From assembly GCF_024171925.1 (NCBI RefSeq), contig NZ_JAMTCO010000006.1, positions 434,001-498,000 of the forward strand: 64,000 nucleotides of DNA, in the 5' to 3' direction. Below the pieces are notes generated by a model. It did not search any database. It saw nothing but the letters and a program-made list of their open reading frames with translations, and was not told the DNA's origin. A program made the translations under genes and the position numbers. This document shows positions 33,038 to 40,289 of the stretch, piece by piece. The first letter of the stretch is position 1; the number at the start of each line of letters is the position of its first letter. This DNA is from Actinokineospora diospyrosa (GTDB lineage Bacteria > Actinomycetota > Actinomycetes > Mycobacteriales > Pseudonocardiaceae).

Positions 33038-35394
33038 CGTCGGCGGGTGGTTTCCCTAGTAGCGCTCGGGTTCTGGTTGAGGTGGGTGAGCTGGTGCGGA
33101 TCGGTCAGGCGCGCTGGAGCAGGCACATAGGTCAGGCTCGCGGCGTGCCGGGAACGGGCTCGGGCCAGCTCCAGTTGGTCCTCCGCACGCGCCCACTCCG
33201 CCTCCCATCCGTCCGGAGGGGTCATATCGTCGCCGTACACGGAGTCCACGAGCTCTGGGATGTCCGAGGGGAGCGTGATCGGCTCGAGGTGTCGCAGCTG
33301 TGCCCACGTGCGGAGCATGATCAGTCGCGGGTAGACGGTGTGCAGGTGCGGCGGGAAGCGGGGACCGGTGGGAGAGTCGGTGACACCGGTGAACGCCAGG
33401 GTCAGCTCAGTGCCCGCCGTGTTCCGGTGACGTTGTACGCGGCCCGCGCGCTGGATCATCGCGTCTACCGGAGCCAGATCCGTGCACAGAGCGTCGAAGT
33501 CCAGGTCCAGTCCCAGTTCCAGCACCTGAGTGCCCAAGACGATCATCCCGTTGACGGGACGTTGGCCCTCGGGGCCGAGTAGTTGCCGCAGTTGTTCTTC
33601 GCGGTCTCGGCGAGGCTTGTGCGCGAGTGTGCCCGTCAACACCACGATCTCGGGTCGTTGCGCCTCTGGCACCTCTCTCAGCCGCTCAACCACTGCGTCG
33701 TGAGTGACCGACACGCGTCTCGTGAGGTTGTGCACTACCGCGACCGCCCGCCCCAACAGTGCTTCGGTGACGACCCAGTCGGCCACCTCGTCGTCGGCCA
33801 GGTGTTTCAGTCGGAAGGTCCGACTCTGGTTCACTTCCGCTGCCTCTGTAGGAACAACCTTTGTCGTGGTGGTGTCGGCGACTGTGACGCGCGGATACCC
33901 CTCCTCTAGCTGCACATCCACCTTGTCGTTGCCACCGGCCCCGGATCGCCATGCCCGCACGAGGGCATCCTTCTTGCCCGACGGCAGGGTCGCAGACAAC
34001 AGGATGACCGGTACTCCCATGGCTCCCAACCACTCCAGGACCCGCTCCAGCAGCGTGGACATGTAGGTCGAGTAGCCATGGACCTCGTCGATCACTACGA
34101 CCTTCCCGCTCAACGACGCCAGTCGCACGAAGACATGCCCAGACCGGATCACCGTCTTCAATGCTTGATCGACCGTGCCCACCCCTACCGGCGCCAACAA
34201 CGCCTTCTTCCGGGTGAACCACTCCGCCGCGGCGACATCGCCTCCCTCAGCGCCGTCCTGGCACACCGCTTCGGGCGAGACGCGCTGTTCATCGAGGAAG
34301 TCTCGCGAGTCAGCGTGGACCAGGCTGACCTGCGCCTGACCCTTCAGCAGTTCCGCGACTTCGAGGTAGAGTTGGTTGCTGATCGCCCGCGTCGGGTTGC
34401 CGATGTACACCCCGGACAACCCCAACGCAGTGATGAACAACGCCGACGCGTACAACGCCGCTTTGGACTTTCCGTCGCCGGGAGGCGCCTCGATGACCAC
34501 CAACGCTGGTTCCGTGCGCCCACGCAGAAGGTCTCCGACCGTGACCTGCAATGGACGAGGATCCTTCCCGAACAAGTCGACGAAGCCCCGTGGCGGCTTC
34601 CATGGGGTCCAGCGCAGCCGCGCAACCGCGGCGTCGGCCGCGTGCTCAACGTGTTGTTGGTAGGCAGTGAGGTTGTTGGTAGTGGCGTAGGCGAAGTTGT
34701 TGGTGTCTGAGGCAATCCAGTCGCTCAACGTCGTGAGCGCCGCCAAGGCCGTCCCCGCCAACGGGGATAACGTGACCCCAGCCCAGTTCACACTCGTCGG
34801 GTCGGGAAGTCCGCGCGCTGCTACCACGGCGGCGACAAGCTCCGTCCGCCACTCCTGCCACAACTTCCCGCCATGGCCAGTGATTTCGCGGCGAACCTGA
34901 CGCAGCATCCCGGCCGCGGGCACATACCCGTGGTGTCCTCCCAGCACGCACGCGATCCGCACCGCCACAGATGGATCGGCACCCCACTCGCGTAAGGCTT
35001 CGTTGATGTGTAAGGCGGTCAGCAGGCCATGCGGGGTATCGATCCGACCGTTGCGCGCTCCGCGCACCTGCAGGTGCCCGAACTCCGGAGGTAGCCACAG
35101 CTTGAACCTCTCGTGCGCCACTGTCTCGCGTAGCAGTTGGAACATCGGCGTGTGCTTGCCGATGTCGTGCAACCCCGCCAGCACTGCGATCCACTCGTCA
35201 GCATCCCCCAGCGGTGCGAATGCTGCCCGCACCTCTGCGAGCAGGCGCGGTCCCAGGAACAGCGGCAACACCCGCTTGGCCATGGCCGCGGTGTCCAGGC
35301 AGTGGCATATCAGCGGATGAACCCGGTCCCCGACCGCCTTGCCCCACGGCGCCCACACCACTCCTGCTTGCCGGGAGTCTGCAGAACTCGTCAC
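33034..35394 (-). CDS. cas3: Cas3 HD nuclease-helicase
   Basis: A 786-residue Cas3 with both modules. The HD nuclease starts at VHPLICHCLDTA; HDIGK at 76-80 carries the HD pair and GGHHGY follows. The superfamily-2 helicase has Walker A GDGKS near 302 in the context EAPPGDGKSKAAL, DEVH near 434, LLSATLPSGKKD and the motif VI-like IQRAGRVQRH. Cas3 is recruited by target-bound Cascade and degrades the displaced strand. The start is the GTG at 35394 with AGGAG five bases upstream; in-frame codons further upstream lack this signal. All critical motifs look intact, so interference could still be functional. Confidence 0.95.
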   Translation of the reverse strand: MTSSADSRQAGVVWAPWGKAVGDRVHPLICHCLDTAAMAKRVLPLFLGPRLLAEVRAAFAPLGDADEWIAVLAGLHDIGKHTPMFQLLRETVAHERFKLWLPPEFGHLQVRGARNGRIDTPHGLLTALHINEALREWGADPSVAVRIACVLGGHHGYVPAAGMLRQVRREITGHGGKLWQEWRTELVAAVVAARGLPDPTSVNWAGVTLSPLAGTALAALTTLSDWIASDTNNFAYATTNNLTAYQQHVEHAADAAVARLRWTPWKPPRGFVDLFGKDPRPLQVTVGDLLRGRTEPALVVIEAPPGDGKSKAALYASALFITALGLSGVYIGNPTRAISNQLYLEVAELLKGQAQVSLVHADSRDFLDEQRVSPEAVCQDGAEGGDVAAAEWFTRKKALLAPVGVGTVDQALKTVIRSGHVFVRLASLSGKVVVIDEVHGYSTYMSTLLERVLEWLGAMGVPVILLSATLPSGKKDALVRAWRSGAGGNDKVDVQLEEGYPRVTVADTTTTKVVPTEAAEVNQSRTFRLKHLADDEVADWVVTEALLGRAVAVVHNLTRRVSVTHDAVVERLREVPEAQRPEIVVLTGTLAHKPRRDREEQLRQLLGPEGQRPVNGMIVLGTQVLELGLDLDFDALCTDLAPVDAMIQRAGRVQRHRNTAGTELTLAFTGVTDSPTGPRFPPHLHTVYPRLIMLRTWAQLRHLEPITLPSDIPELVDSVYGDDMTPPDGWEAEWARAEDQLELARARSRHAASLTYVPAPARLTDPHQLTHLNQNPSATRETTRRR

Positions 35395-35580
35395 ATCGCT
35401 CCTGGTCCGAGGTGCGTCGCTGATCCGTTCGCGCCCGAAGTGGGCATTGGCGCGCAGGGGATTCATCAGCGGGCAGTCGCTGGGTGACCTTGACGCCGCA
35501 GGAGACCGTACACCCAACGGTTCGGGTGGGCCAAGTCGGGCGTGTGCGCTAGAACGCGCGGGCCGCAGGTGGTCTGCGGA

Positions 35581-35838
35581 TCAGGACTGGGTGATCGCCT
35601 CGGCCGCGGCCCACCGGAGCCGGAGGAACTCGGAGTCCCACGCCGGGCTGCCGCGGTCGATCTCCTCGCGGGAGGCTTCTCCGTACAGCGGCCGCGTTTC
35701 GGGCATGTCGGGGATGTCGGGGATGTCGGGGATGCCGCCGGATGATGCCCTCTCGATCGGGACGCGCCAGCACAGGTCCGCCGTGCCGATGCTCCCACCG
35801 AGGACTGGAGCTCGCCCCTGGTGGCGCAGCTGAGGCAC
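35581..35838 (-). CDS. Hypothetical protein with a 9-bp tandem repeat (IPD)n
   Basis: An 85-residue frame with codon use typical of the genome (nearly every third base G or C) and a natural C-terminus (EEIDRGSPAWDSEFLRLRWAA). Around residues 36-47 a nine-base unit is repeated four times, giving IPDIPDIPDMPE. It has a GTG start 14 bases after the stop of the small gene upstream, so the two may be one operon. It lies upstream of cas3 on the same strand, 186 bases away. No family was recognised. Confidence 0.5.
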   Translation of the reverse strand: MPQLRHQGRAPVLGGSIGTADLCWRVPIERASSGGIPDIPDIPDMPETRPLYGEASREEIDRGSPAWDSEFLRLRWAAAEAITQS

Positions 35839-35851
35839 CCGGTCGAGTGGG

Positions 35852-36037
35852 TCAGCCTTCCAATCCGAGGATGTCCGCCATCGCGGCCAAGCCGTACGAA
35901 CTCAAAGCCGCCGGTTCAAGTGCCGTCCCGTATCGCGAGTACGGATGCATGACGATCTTTGCGTTGGGGAGCACATAGGCGTCGCCGTAGACACGGTTGT
36001 CGTACCGCAGTGCCTCTTCGCCGAGCAGGTGGTTCAT
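35852..36037 (-). CDS. Small hypothetical protein or C-terminal gene fragment
   Basis: A 61-residue frame (MNHLLGEEALRYDNRVYGDA... to MADILGLEG) with strongly coding-like codon use. The same frame stays open upstream past residue 36200 (LLVEGSTVL directly before the ATG, and further LDIRAEELLPVEEE) but has no usable start codon, so this may be the 3' part of a gene that lost its 5' end. The ribosome site is weak (GAAGG 12 bases upstream). A short + strand frame for a one-helix peptide overlaps the upstream part. Confidence 0.4.
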   Translation of the reverse strand: MNHLLGEEALRYDNRVYGDAYVLPNAKIVMHPYSRYGTALEPAALSSYGLAAMADILGLEG

Positions 36038-36290
36038 GAGGACGGTCGAGCCTTCGACCAGCAGCCATGCGGCTCGGGGCTTGCCTGCATGGGATTTGTC
36101 GTGATCCTGGACAGCGTCAGTGTTCTCTTCCTCGACGGGAAGCAGTTCCTCGGCCCGGATATCCAGTCGCCCGCCATTATCGCCGTGACCGCAGCGGCCT
36201 ATTTGGCCACCTGCTGCGCCGCCGTTTACTGCTCGGTGCTGCTCGCCAGGATATGGCGCCCCTGAAGCGGCCCAATGGAACGCAGTCGTG

Positions 36291-36689
36291 TCAGTGGGCG
36301 ACCGGGTCGATGTGGGCGGTCGAGGTGGTGGTGTTGTTGGTGATGTTCGCCTCGGTGCCCGCGACCGACAACGCGGTGACGGACTCGGTGCTGCCCGTGA
36401 CGTGCCTGCCGACCAGCACGGTGACGGTGACAGGCGGGTAGGACTCGCCGGGGGCCACGGTTCGGCTGGACAGGCAGCTGACCTTGTGCCCGGAGATCGC
36501 GCAGCTCCAGCCGTCGCCCTCGGCGGCGGTGGGGGTGAGGCCCATGGGCAGGTGGTGGGTGAGGGTGACGAGCTTGTCGGACTGCTCGTGGGTCGGGTCC
36601 GCGCTGACCGACAGCGTGTAGGTCCCGGTTCCCCCAGCCACCCACGGCCCGTCGTTCGCCGCGCTCACCGTCAGGTCGGCCACTGCCAT
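36291..36689 (-). CDS. DUF11-domain protein without signal peptide
   Basis: A 132-residue protein that is almost entirely one DUF11 (conserved repeat) beta-sandwich: ADLTVSAANDGPWVAGGTGTYTLSVS, LVTLTHHLPMGLTPTAAEGDGWSC, CLSSRTVAPGESYPPVTVTV and VAGTEANITNNTTTSTAHI. DUF11 modules normally occur in large secreted or surface proteins. Here it stands alone and starts directly with the domain (ATG at 36689 with AGGGG seven bases upstream), with no export signal. Two Cys (WSCAI, VSCLS) could bond if it were exported. The role is unknown. Confidence 0.75.
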   Translation of the reverse strand: MAVADLTVSAANDGPWVAGGTGTYTLSVSADPTHEQSDKLVTLTHHLPMGLTPTAAEGDGWSCAISGHKVSCLSSRTVAPGESYPPVTVTVLVGRHVTGSTESVTALSVAGTEANITNNTTTSTAHIDPVAH

Positions 36690-37085
36690 CTCGCTACCCC
36701 TTCGCCTTGGACGCGACCCCGCGCCCACCCGTCACGCAATGATCACCGATCCCGCTCCGCGCCCCGGGAGCGGGGTCATCCCCCTGTGGACGCCCAGCAC
36801 GGCCGGACGTTGCCTCCCGGTGGCGTGATCCCGACACGGTAACCGCCCCATCACCTCGACAACGGGCACTGGTCCGGGTGGTGGCTGGCGCGTATGACTA
36901 TGTTGCCGAATCGAATTGTCCCGCTATGTCCGGCATAGCAGGTGCTGAGCAGGAAATGCTATTCCCCGGCTGAACAGGGGCAACGCATTTATGGCCAGCA
37001 ATGTGCCTGCCCGTTCGGGAATTCCCGATCTAGCATCGAAGGGCGTGTCCCGCGCTCCCTTCCCTGCGACTGAAGGAATTCCCAG
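36690..37085. other. Divergent intergenic region between DUF11 and secreted-protein genes
   Basis: About 400 bases with no coding frame. It must hold the promoters of both divergent genes. A 6-bp inverted repeat, GCTATG-TCCGG-CATAGC, lies near 36930-36948, close to AT-richer sequence (TTGCCGAATCGAATTGTC). The half facing the secreted-protein gene is markedly less GC-rich than the rest of the window. Confidence 0.4.
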
Positions 37086-37958
37086 ATGCGCCTATTCCCA
37101 TTATTGTGCGCCGCGGCACTCGCGGTCGCCGTCTGCCCGGCGGCCGCCGCGTCCCCCACCGCTCCGGCCGCCGCCGAGGTCCCCGGGCTGACCGGTGCCG
37201 CCGCGGCGACCGCCGCTGGCCCCGCGGCGGACAAGTTCCGCCAGCTCCGTACGGCCCGCGCCGCGAATGCCGCCGCCGCGCAGAAGCACACCTTCTGGGG
37301 CCCCGAGCCCCAGCTCTCCACCGGCGCCGACGGCATGGTCGCCACCCACAGCGTCGTCCCTGCTCTCCGCCTGAGCAACCGCTCGGACGTCGTGTACGCG
37401 CCGACGATGAAGCCGACCAGCCACTCGTGCATCGAGGTCGTCACCGCGTACGGCCTCGGTCAGGCCCCGCAGTTGTGGGCCTGGGACTGGTGCAAATCGG
37501 TCTCACCGGCCAAGGTCGTCCCCATCGACACCGCGTTCCTCGGCAAGTACACGACAACCGTGAACGGACGCCCGGCCTACACGATCCAGGTCTTGCGCAC
37601 CAACGCGTCCACCAACTCCTGGACCGCGTCGCTCTACAACAACACCACTCGGGCCTGGGATGCGCTGTTCACCCAGAGCGGCTCCGACAAGAGCACCCTC
37701 AACGAGGGCTGGGACATCTTCGAGATCTACGCGACCCACAACAACTCGACCGGCAGCGCCTACTACTGCGGTGACGCCCGGGGTGCCGTCTTCGAGTCCA
37801 CGTCCGTCCAACTCCGCATCAACGGCCAGTGGACCCCCGCCACGGCCGCGAACTCCCCGCTGCGCCCGACGGCAACCCCTCGACCCGCCGACTACGACTG
37901 CCCGACGTTGAAGTTCCAGGTGACCACGCCGAACTCCGGTTGGCGCGTCACCGTCTAA
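37086..37958 (+). CDS. Secreted protein of unknown function
   Basis: A 290-residue exported protein with a signal peptide (MRLFPLLCAAALAVAVCPAAAA) and an Ala-rich pro-like segment (about 25-68). A mature domain of about 220 residues follows, rich in Thr, Asn, Trp and Tyr (LWAWDWCK, SWTASLYNNTTRAWDALF, GWDIFEIYATHNN, AYYCGDARGAVFES). The composition and strand pattern resemble extracellular carbohydrate-binding or concanavalin-like folds, and four cysteines could form two disulfides. GAAGGAAT lies upstream of the start. It is followed by a terminator. No catalytic motif was identified. Confidence 0.75.
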   Translation: MRLFPLLCAAALAVAVCPAAAASPTAPAAAEVPGLTGAAAATAAGPAADKFRQLRTARAANAAAAQKHTFWGPEPQLSTGADGMVATHSVVPALRLSNRSDVVYAPTMKPTSHSCIEVVTAYGLGQAPQLWAWDWCKSVSPAKVVPIDTAFLGKYTTTVNGRPAYTIQVLRTNASTNSWTASLYNNTTRAWDALFTQSGSDKSTLNEGWDIFEIYATHNNSTGSAYYCGDARGAVFESTSVQLRINGQWTPATAANSPLRPTATPRPADYDCPTLKFQVTTPNSGWRVTV

Positions 37959-38134
37959 TGAGGACGTACCTGGCGGCGGTCGGCCCCGCCGCCAGGCCTC
38001 CACTCACCGCCGCTGCGTGGTGGGTCACCGTGCGGTAGCATGAAGACCTCGGCGCCACCGGATCTGACCGGTGCCCAGCTCTGCTCGCGCATCCACGCTG
38101 CGAAGCGCCCAGCCCGGTCGACTTCAGCCCACAT
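37955..38134 (-). CDS. Possible small ORF, coding-like first half
   Basis: A 59-residue frame starting MWAEVDRAGRFAAWMREQ with GGAAGG eight bases upstream. The first 40 residues have genome-typical codon use; the remainder becomes Gly/Arg-rich and runs into the terminator and the end of the convergent gene. It could be a truncated remnant of a small gene. No family was recognised. Confidence 0.25.
   Translation of the reverse strand: MWAEVDRAGRFAAWMREQSWAPVRSGGAEVFMLPHGDPPRSGGEWRPGGGADRRQVRPH
37969..37996 (+). terminator. Hairpin terminator after the secreted-protein gene
   Basis: An 11-bp perfect stem (CCTGGCGGCGG and its complement) with a 6-base loop starts 11 bases past the stop at 37958. 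Confidence 0.75.
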
Positions 38135-38228
38135 CGTGTCTGCCTTCCCCGCGTCGAATCACGGCATATCGCCAACCACCGATCGGACGCGGGACCGCTA
38201 GGGTTCCTCGGCCGTGCAGAGGAACGGA

Positions 38229-38720
38229 GTGAACGCCATCGCCACCACGAGAATCACCAACGGAACCGAACGCGCGGTCATCGAGAACATGCTCGATCGC
38301 AACCGTGAAGCCCTGATCGAGACCGTACGCGGGCTCTCCGAGGTCGATGCCCGCCGCAGGCTGGTCGCCTCGCTGACGACCCCCATCTCGCTGCTCAAGC
38401 ACGCCGCGGCCGCCGAACGAATCTGGTTCCAACGTTTCTGGGCAGAGCTGGACGAGTCCGAATGCGACGGTTACTCCAACCGCGACGAAGGCACGTTCAA
38501 TGTCACGGACGACGAGTCCCTGGCCGATGTGATCGCCGAGTTCGAACGCGCGAGCACGCGGTCGCGTGAGATCGCCGCCCGCTACGAACTCGACGACACG
38601 AAGGACTTCCCCGGAGAGGGAACGGTCAGCCTGCGGTGGACCCTACTCGCCATGATCGAGGAGTTCGCCCGGCACGCGGGCCACGGCGACATCCTCCGCG
38701 AGCAAATCGATCACCCGTGA
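38229..38720 (+). CDS. DinB/DUF664-family protein
   Basis: A 163-residue four-helix-bundle protein of the DinB-like superfamily (DUF664, mini-circle protein group). Typical parts are NREALIETVRGLSEVDARRR in the first helix, SLLKHAAAAERIWFQRF with the first metal-ligand His, and LLAMIEEFARHAGHGDILREQI with the C-terminal HxxxHxD-like ligands. Members bind a divalent metal and include thiol-dependent S-transferases. The start could be the GTG at 38214 or at 38229; the latter has AGAGGAAC upstream and is used here. It is convergent with the PPOX gene. Confidence 0.85.
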   Translation: MNAIATTRITNGTERAVIENMLDRNREALIETVRGLSEVDARRRLVASLTTPISLLKHAAAAERIWFQRFWAELDESECDGYSNRDEGTFNVTDDESLADVIAEFERASTRSREIAARYELDDTKDFPGEGTVSLRWTLLAMIEEFARHAGHGDILREQIDHP

Positions 38721-38750
38721 GATGCCGCCGTCGACCCGCAATACTCGAGG

Positions 38751-39179
38751 TCAGTACGCGAACCGCTGCACGGTTTCCGGGTGTATCACCAAGCGGACCT
38801 GGTCCTCGGCCAAGAGCGCCTTGAGGTCCGTGGCACGGGTCGGGTCGTCGAGGTCCCAGTACCGGGCGGCCAGCCGGGACGCCAAGTCGTGCGCCCCGTC
38901 GAGCTCAACGGTGACGGTCCCCGCGATCGACACCCAGCGCTCACGCTCATCCACCGGCGCCACCACGACGAGCGAGGCCCGAGGATCCCGTCGCAACCGC
39001 CGCACCTTGACCGTGCCCGGCCCGGTGAACAACTGCACCGTCCCCTCATCGGTCGCCTCGAACCAGACCGGCCGGGGCTGCGCCGGGACCGGCCCCGCCG
39101 CCACGGACAGCAGCCCGTGCAGCGGACGGCGAAGGAACTCCAGGTCCGCGCTGGTCAGCGAACTGGCGTCGGTGCTCAT
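38751..39179 (-). CDS. PPOX-class (pyridoxamine phosphate oxidase fold) protein
   Basis: A 142-residue flavin- or F420-binding split-barrel protein. The family pattern is PRPVWFEATDEGTVQLFTGPGTVKVRRLRRDPRASLVVV, then RWVSIAGTVTVELDGA. The length and motifs fit the small actinobacterial PPOX subfamily that uses F420 or FMN. The start is the ATG at 39179, following an adjacent GTG, with GGAAGGG upstream. It lies between the DUF664 gene and the ArsR-type gene with 70 bases to the latter. The reaction is unknown. Confidence 0.82.
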   Translation of the reverse strand: MSTDASSLTSADLEFLRRPLHGLLSVAAGPVPAQPRPVWFEATDEGTVQLFTGPGTVKVRRLRRDPRASLVVVAPVDERERWVSIAGTVTVELDGAHDLASRLAARYWDLDDPTRATDLKALLAEDQVRLVIHPETVQRFAY

Positions 39180-39249
39180 CACAGCCCTTCCGGTGGCTTC
39201 TCAGGTCGCGACCCAGTCAACACGATGTTGGACTTCCTGTGGGATCGAC

Positions 39250-40146
39250 TCAGCGGAGCACGGCCGCCAGCAGGTCGGTCCCCAGCGCCGTCAGGGCGGG
39301 CAGGTCGACGGAGTAGCTGACGTACCGACCGTGCCGCTGGGTCGAGAGCAGGCCCGCGCGACGCAGGACGGCAAGGTGGCGGGACACCTCCGGCGGTGAG
39401 AGCTCCCAGGCGTGCGCGAGCTCACCGGTGGTGTGCGGGCCGCGCGCCAGGGCGCGCAACAGCCGCAGCCGCACCGGGTGCGAGAGCGCCTCCAGCCGTA
39501 GCGTGACCACCGGCTCTCCTTGGCTCGCCTCGGGGTACTGCACCACCGGCTGCCACCCCGGCGCGTGGACCACCACCAGGTGCGGACGACCGAACACGCT
39601 GGGGAGAAAGGTGACCCCGGTGCCGCGGGCGGCCGTCGCGTTGTCCCGCAGCTTGTCCACGACGATGCAGGTCCCGTCCGGCGTCAGGGTCACGGAACCG
39701 GAGACCGATGCCAGTGCCTGCCCGATGCCGTGGCGCTTCAGCAGGTCGTTCTTCAGGCGCAGGTTGCTGGTGAGCTGCCCGACGACGCCCGTCCACGCGG
39801 CATCGAAGAAGGCCTCGGCGCACTGTTCGAGGGTGTGCCGCACCCGCGCCCGCACAGCGGTCGGGTCAGTGAGCAGCCGTTCGGCGAACGCCTCTTGACG
39901 GGCGCCACGCGCTTGGGCGAGGTCCAGTGCCCGCTCACGTGCCGTCGCGTCGACCAACGGTGACGGCGTGCCGAAGTGGACCCTGTTGCTGCCGCACGTG
40001 GTGATGAGCGCCGCGGTCACGTAGGTCTCGTCGGCGATCCGGTGCACCTCGTCCAACTCCTCGGCCAGGGTCGGCCGGGGTGGGCGGGGACCAGGAAGTC
40101 GGCACGCGAGGAACGCCAGAGGAACTCTGCTCTGGGGAACCCTCAC
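39250..40146 (-). CDS. ArsR-type HTH regulator with large N-terminal domain
   Basis: A 298-residue regulator. The winged helix-turn-helix is at the C-terminus (about 225-290: LEALSHPVRLRLLRALARG, TTGELAHAWELSPPEVSRHLAVLRRAGLL). A sensor region of about 220 residues lies before it (VVDKLRDNATAARGTGVTFLPSVFGRPHLVVVHAPG), as in the actinobacterial DUF5937-HTH group. The start is uncertain: a cluster of GTG codons follows GAGAGGAGGG, and the third (40146) is used. Its extreme N-terminus (VPQSRVPLAFLACRLPGP) does not look like the usual MRIHFT-type start of this group. Target unknown. Confidence 0.75.
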   Translation of the reverse strand: MRVPQSRVPLAFLACRLPGPRPPRPTLAEELDEVHRIADETYVTAALITTCGSNRVHFGTPSPLVDATARERALDLAQARGARQEAFAERLLTDPTAVRARVRHTLEQCAEAFFDAAWTGVVGQLTSNLRLKNDLLKRHGIGQALASVSGSVTLTPDGTCIVVDKLRDNATAARGTGVTFLPSVFGRPHLVVVHAPGWQPVVQYPEASQGEPVVTLRLEALSHPVRLRLLRALARGPHTTGELAHAWELSPPEVSRHLAVLRRAGLLSTQRHGRYVSYSVDLPALTALGTDLLAAVLR

Positions 40147-40254
40147 CGCCACCACCCTCCTCTCCACCACCGCCGTCGCCACCGAAAAGGATCAGCAGGC
40201 GTCGCCAAGCGTGACGTAGGCCGCCTGCCACGCTGGAGAGACAAGTTCTGTCAC

Positions 40255-40284
40255 GCGGGTAGGCCGCCACTGCGGCCTACCCGC
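40255..40284 (-). terminator. Hairpin terminator of the large helicase gene
   Basis: A 13-bp perfect stem (GCGGGTAGGCCGC and its complement) with a CACT loop lies five bases past the minus-strand stop at 40290. Confidence 0.83.
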
Positions 40285-40289
40285 TGGGG

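Noticed and set aside
36089-36265. A + strand 58-residue frame with one hydrophobic helix (AIIAVTAAAYLATCCAAVYC)
   Set aside because: Plausible composition but no ribosome site, and it overlaps the coding-like minus-strand frame; not enough to list as a gene.
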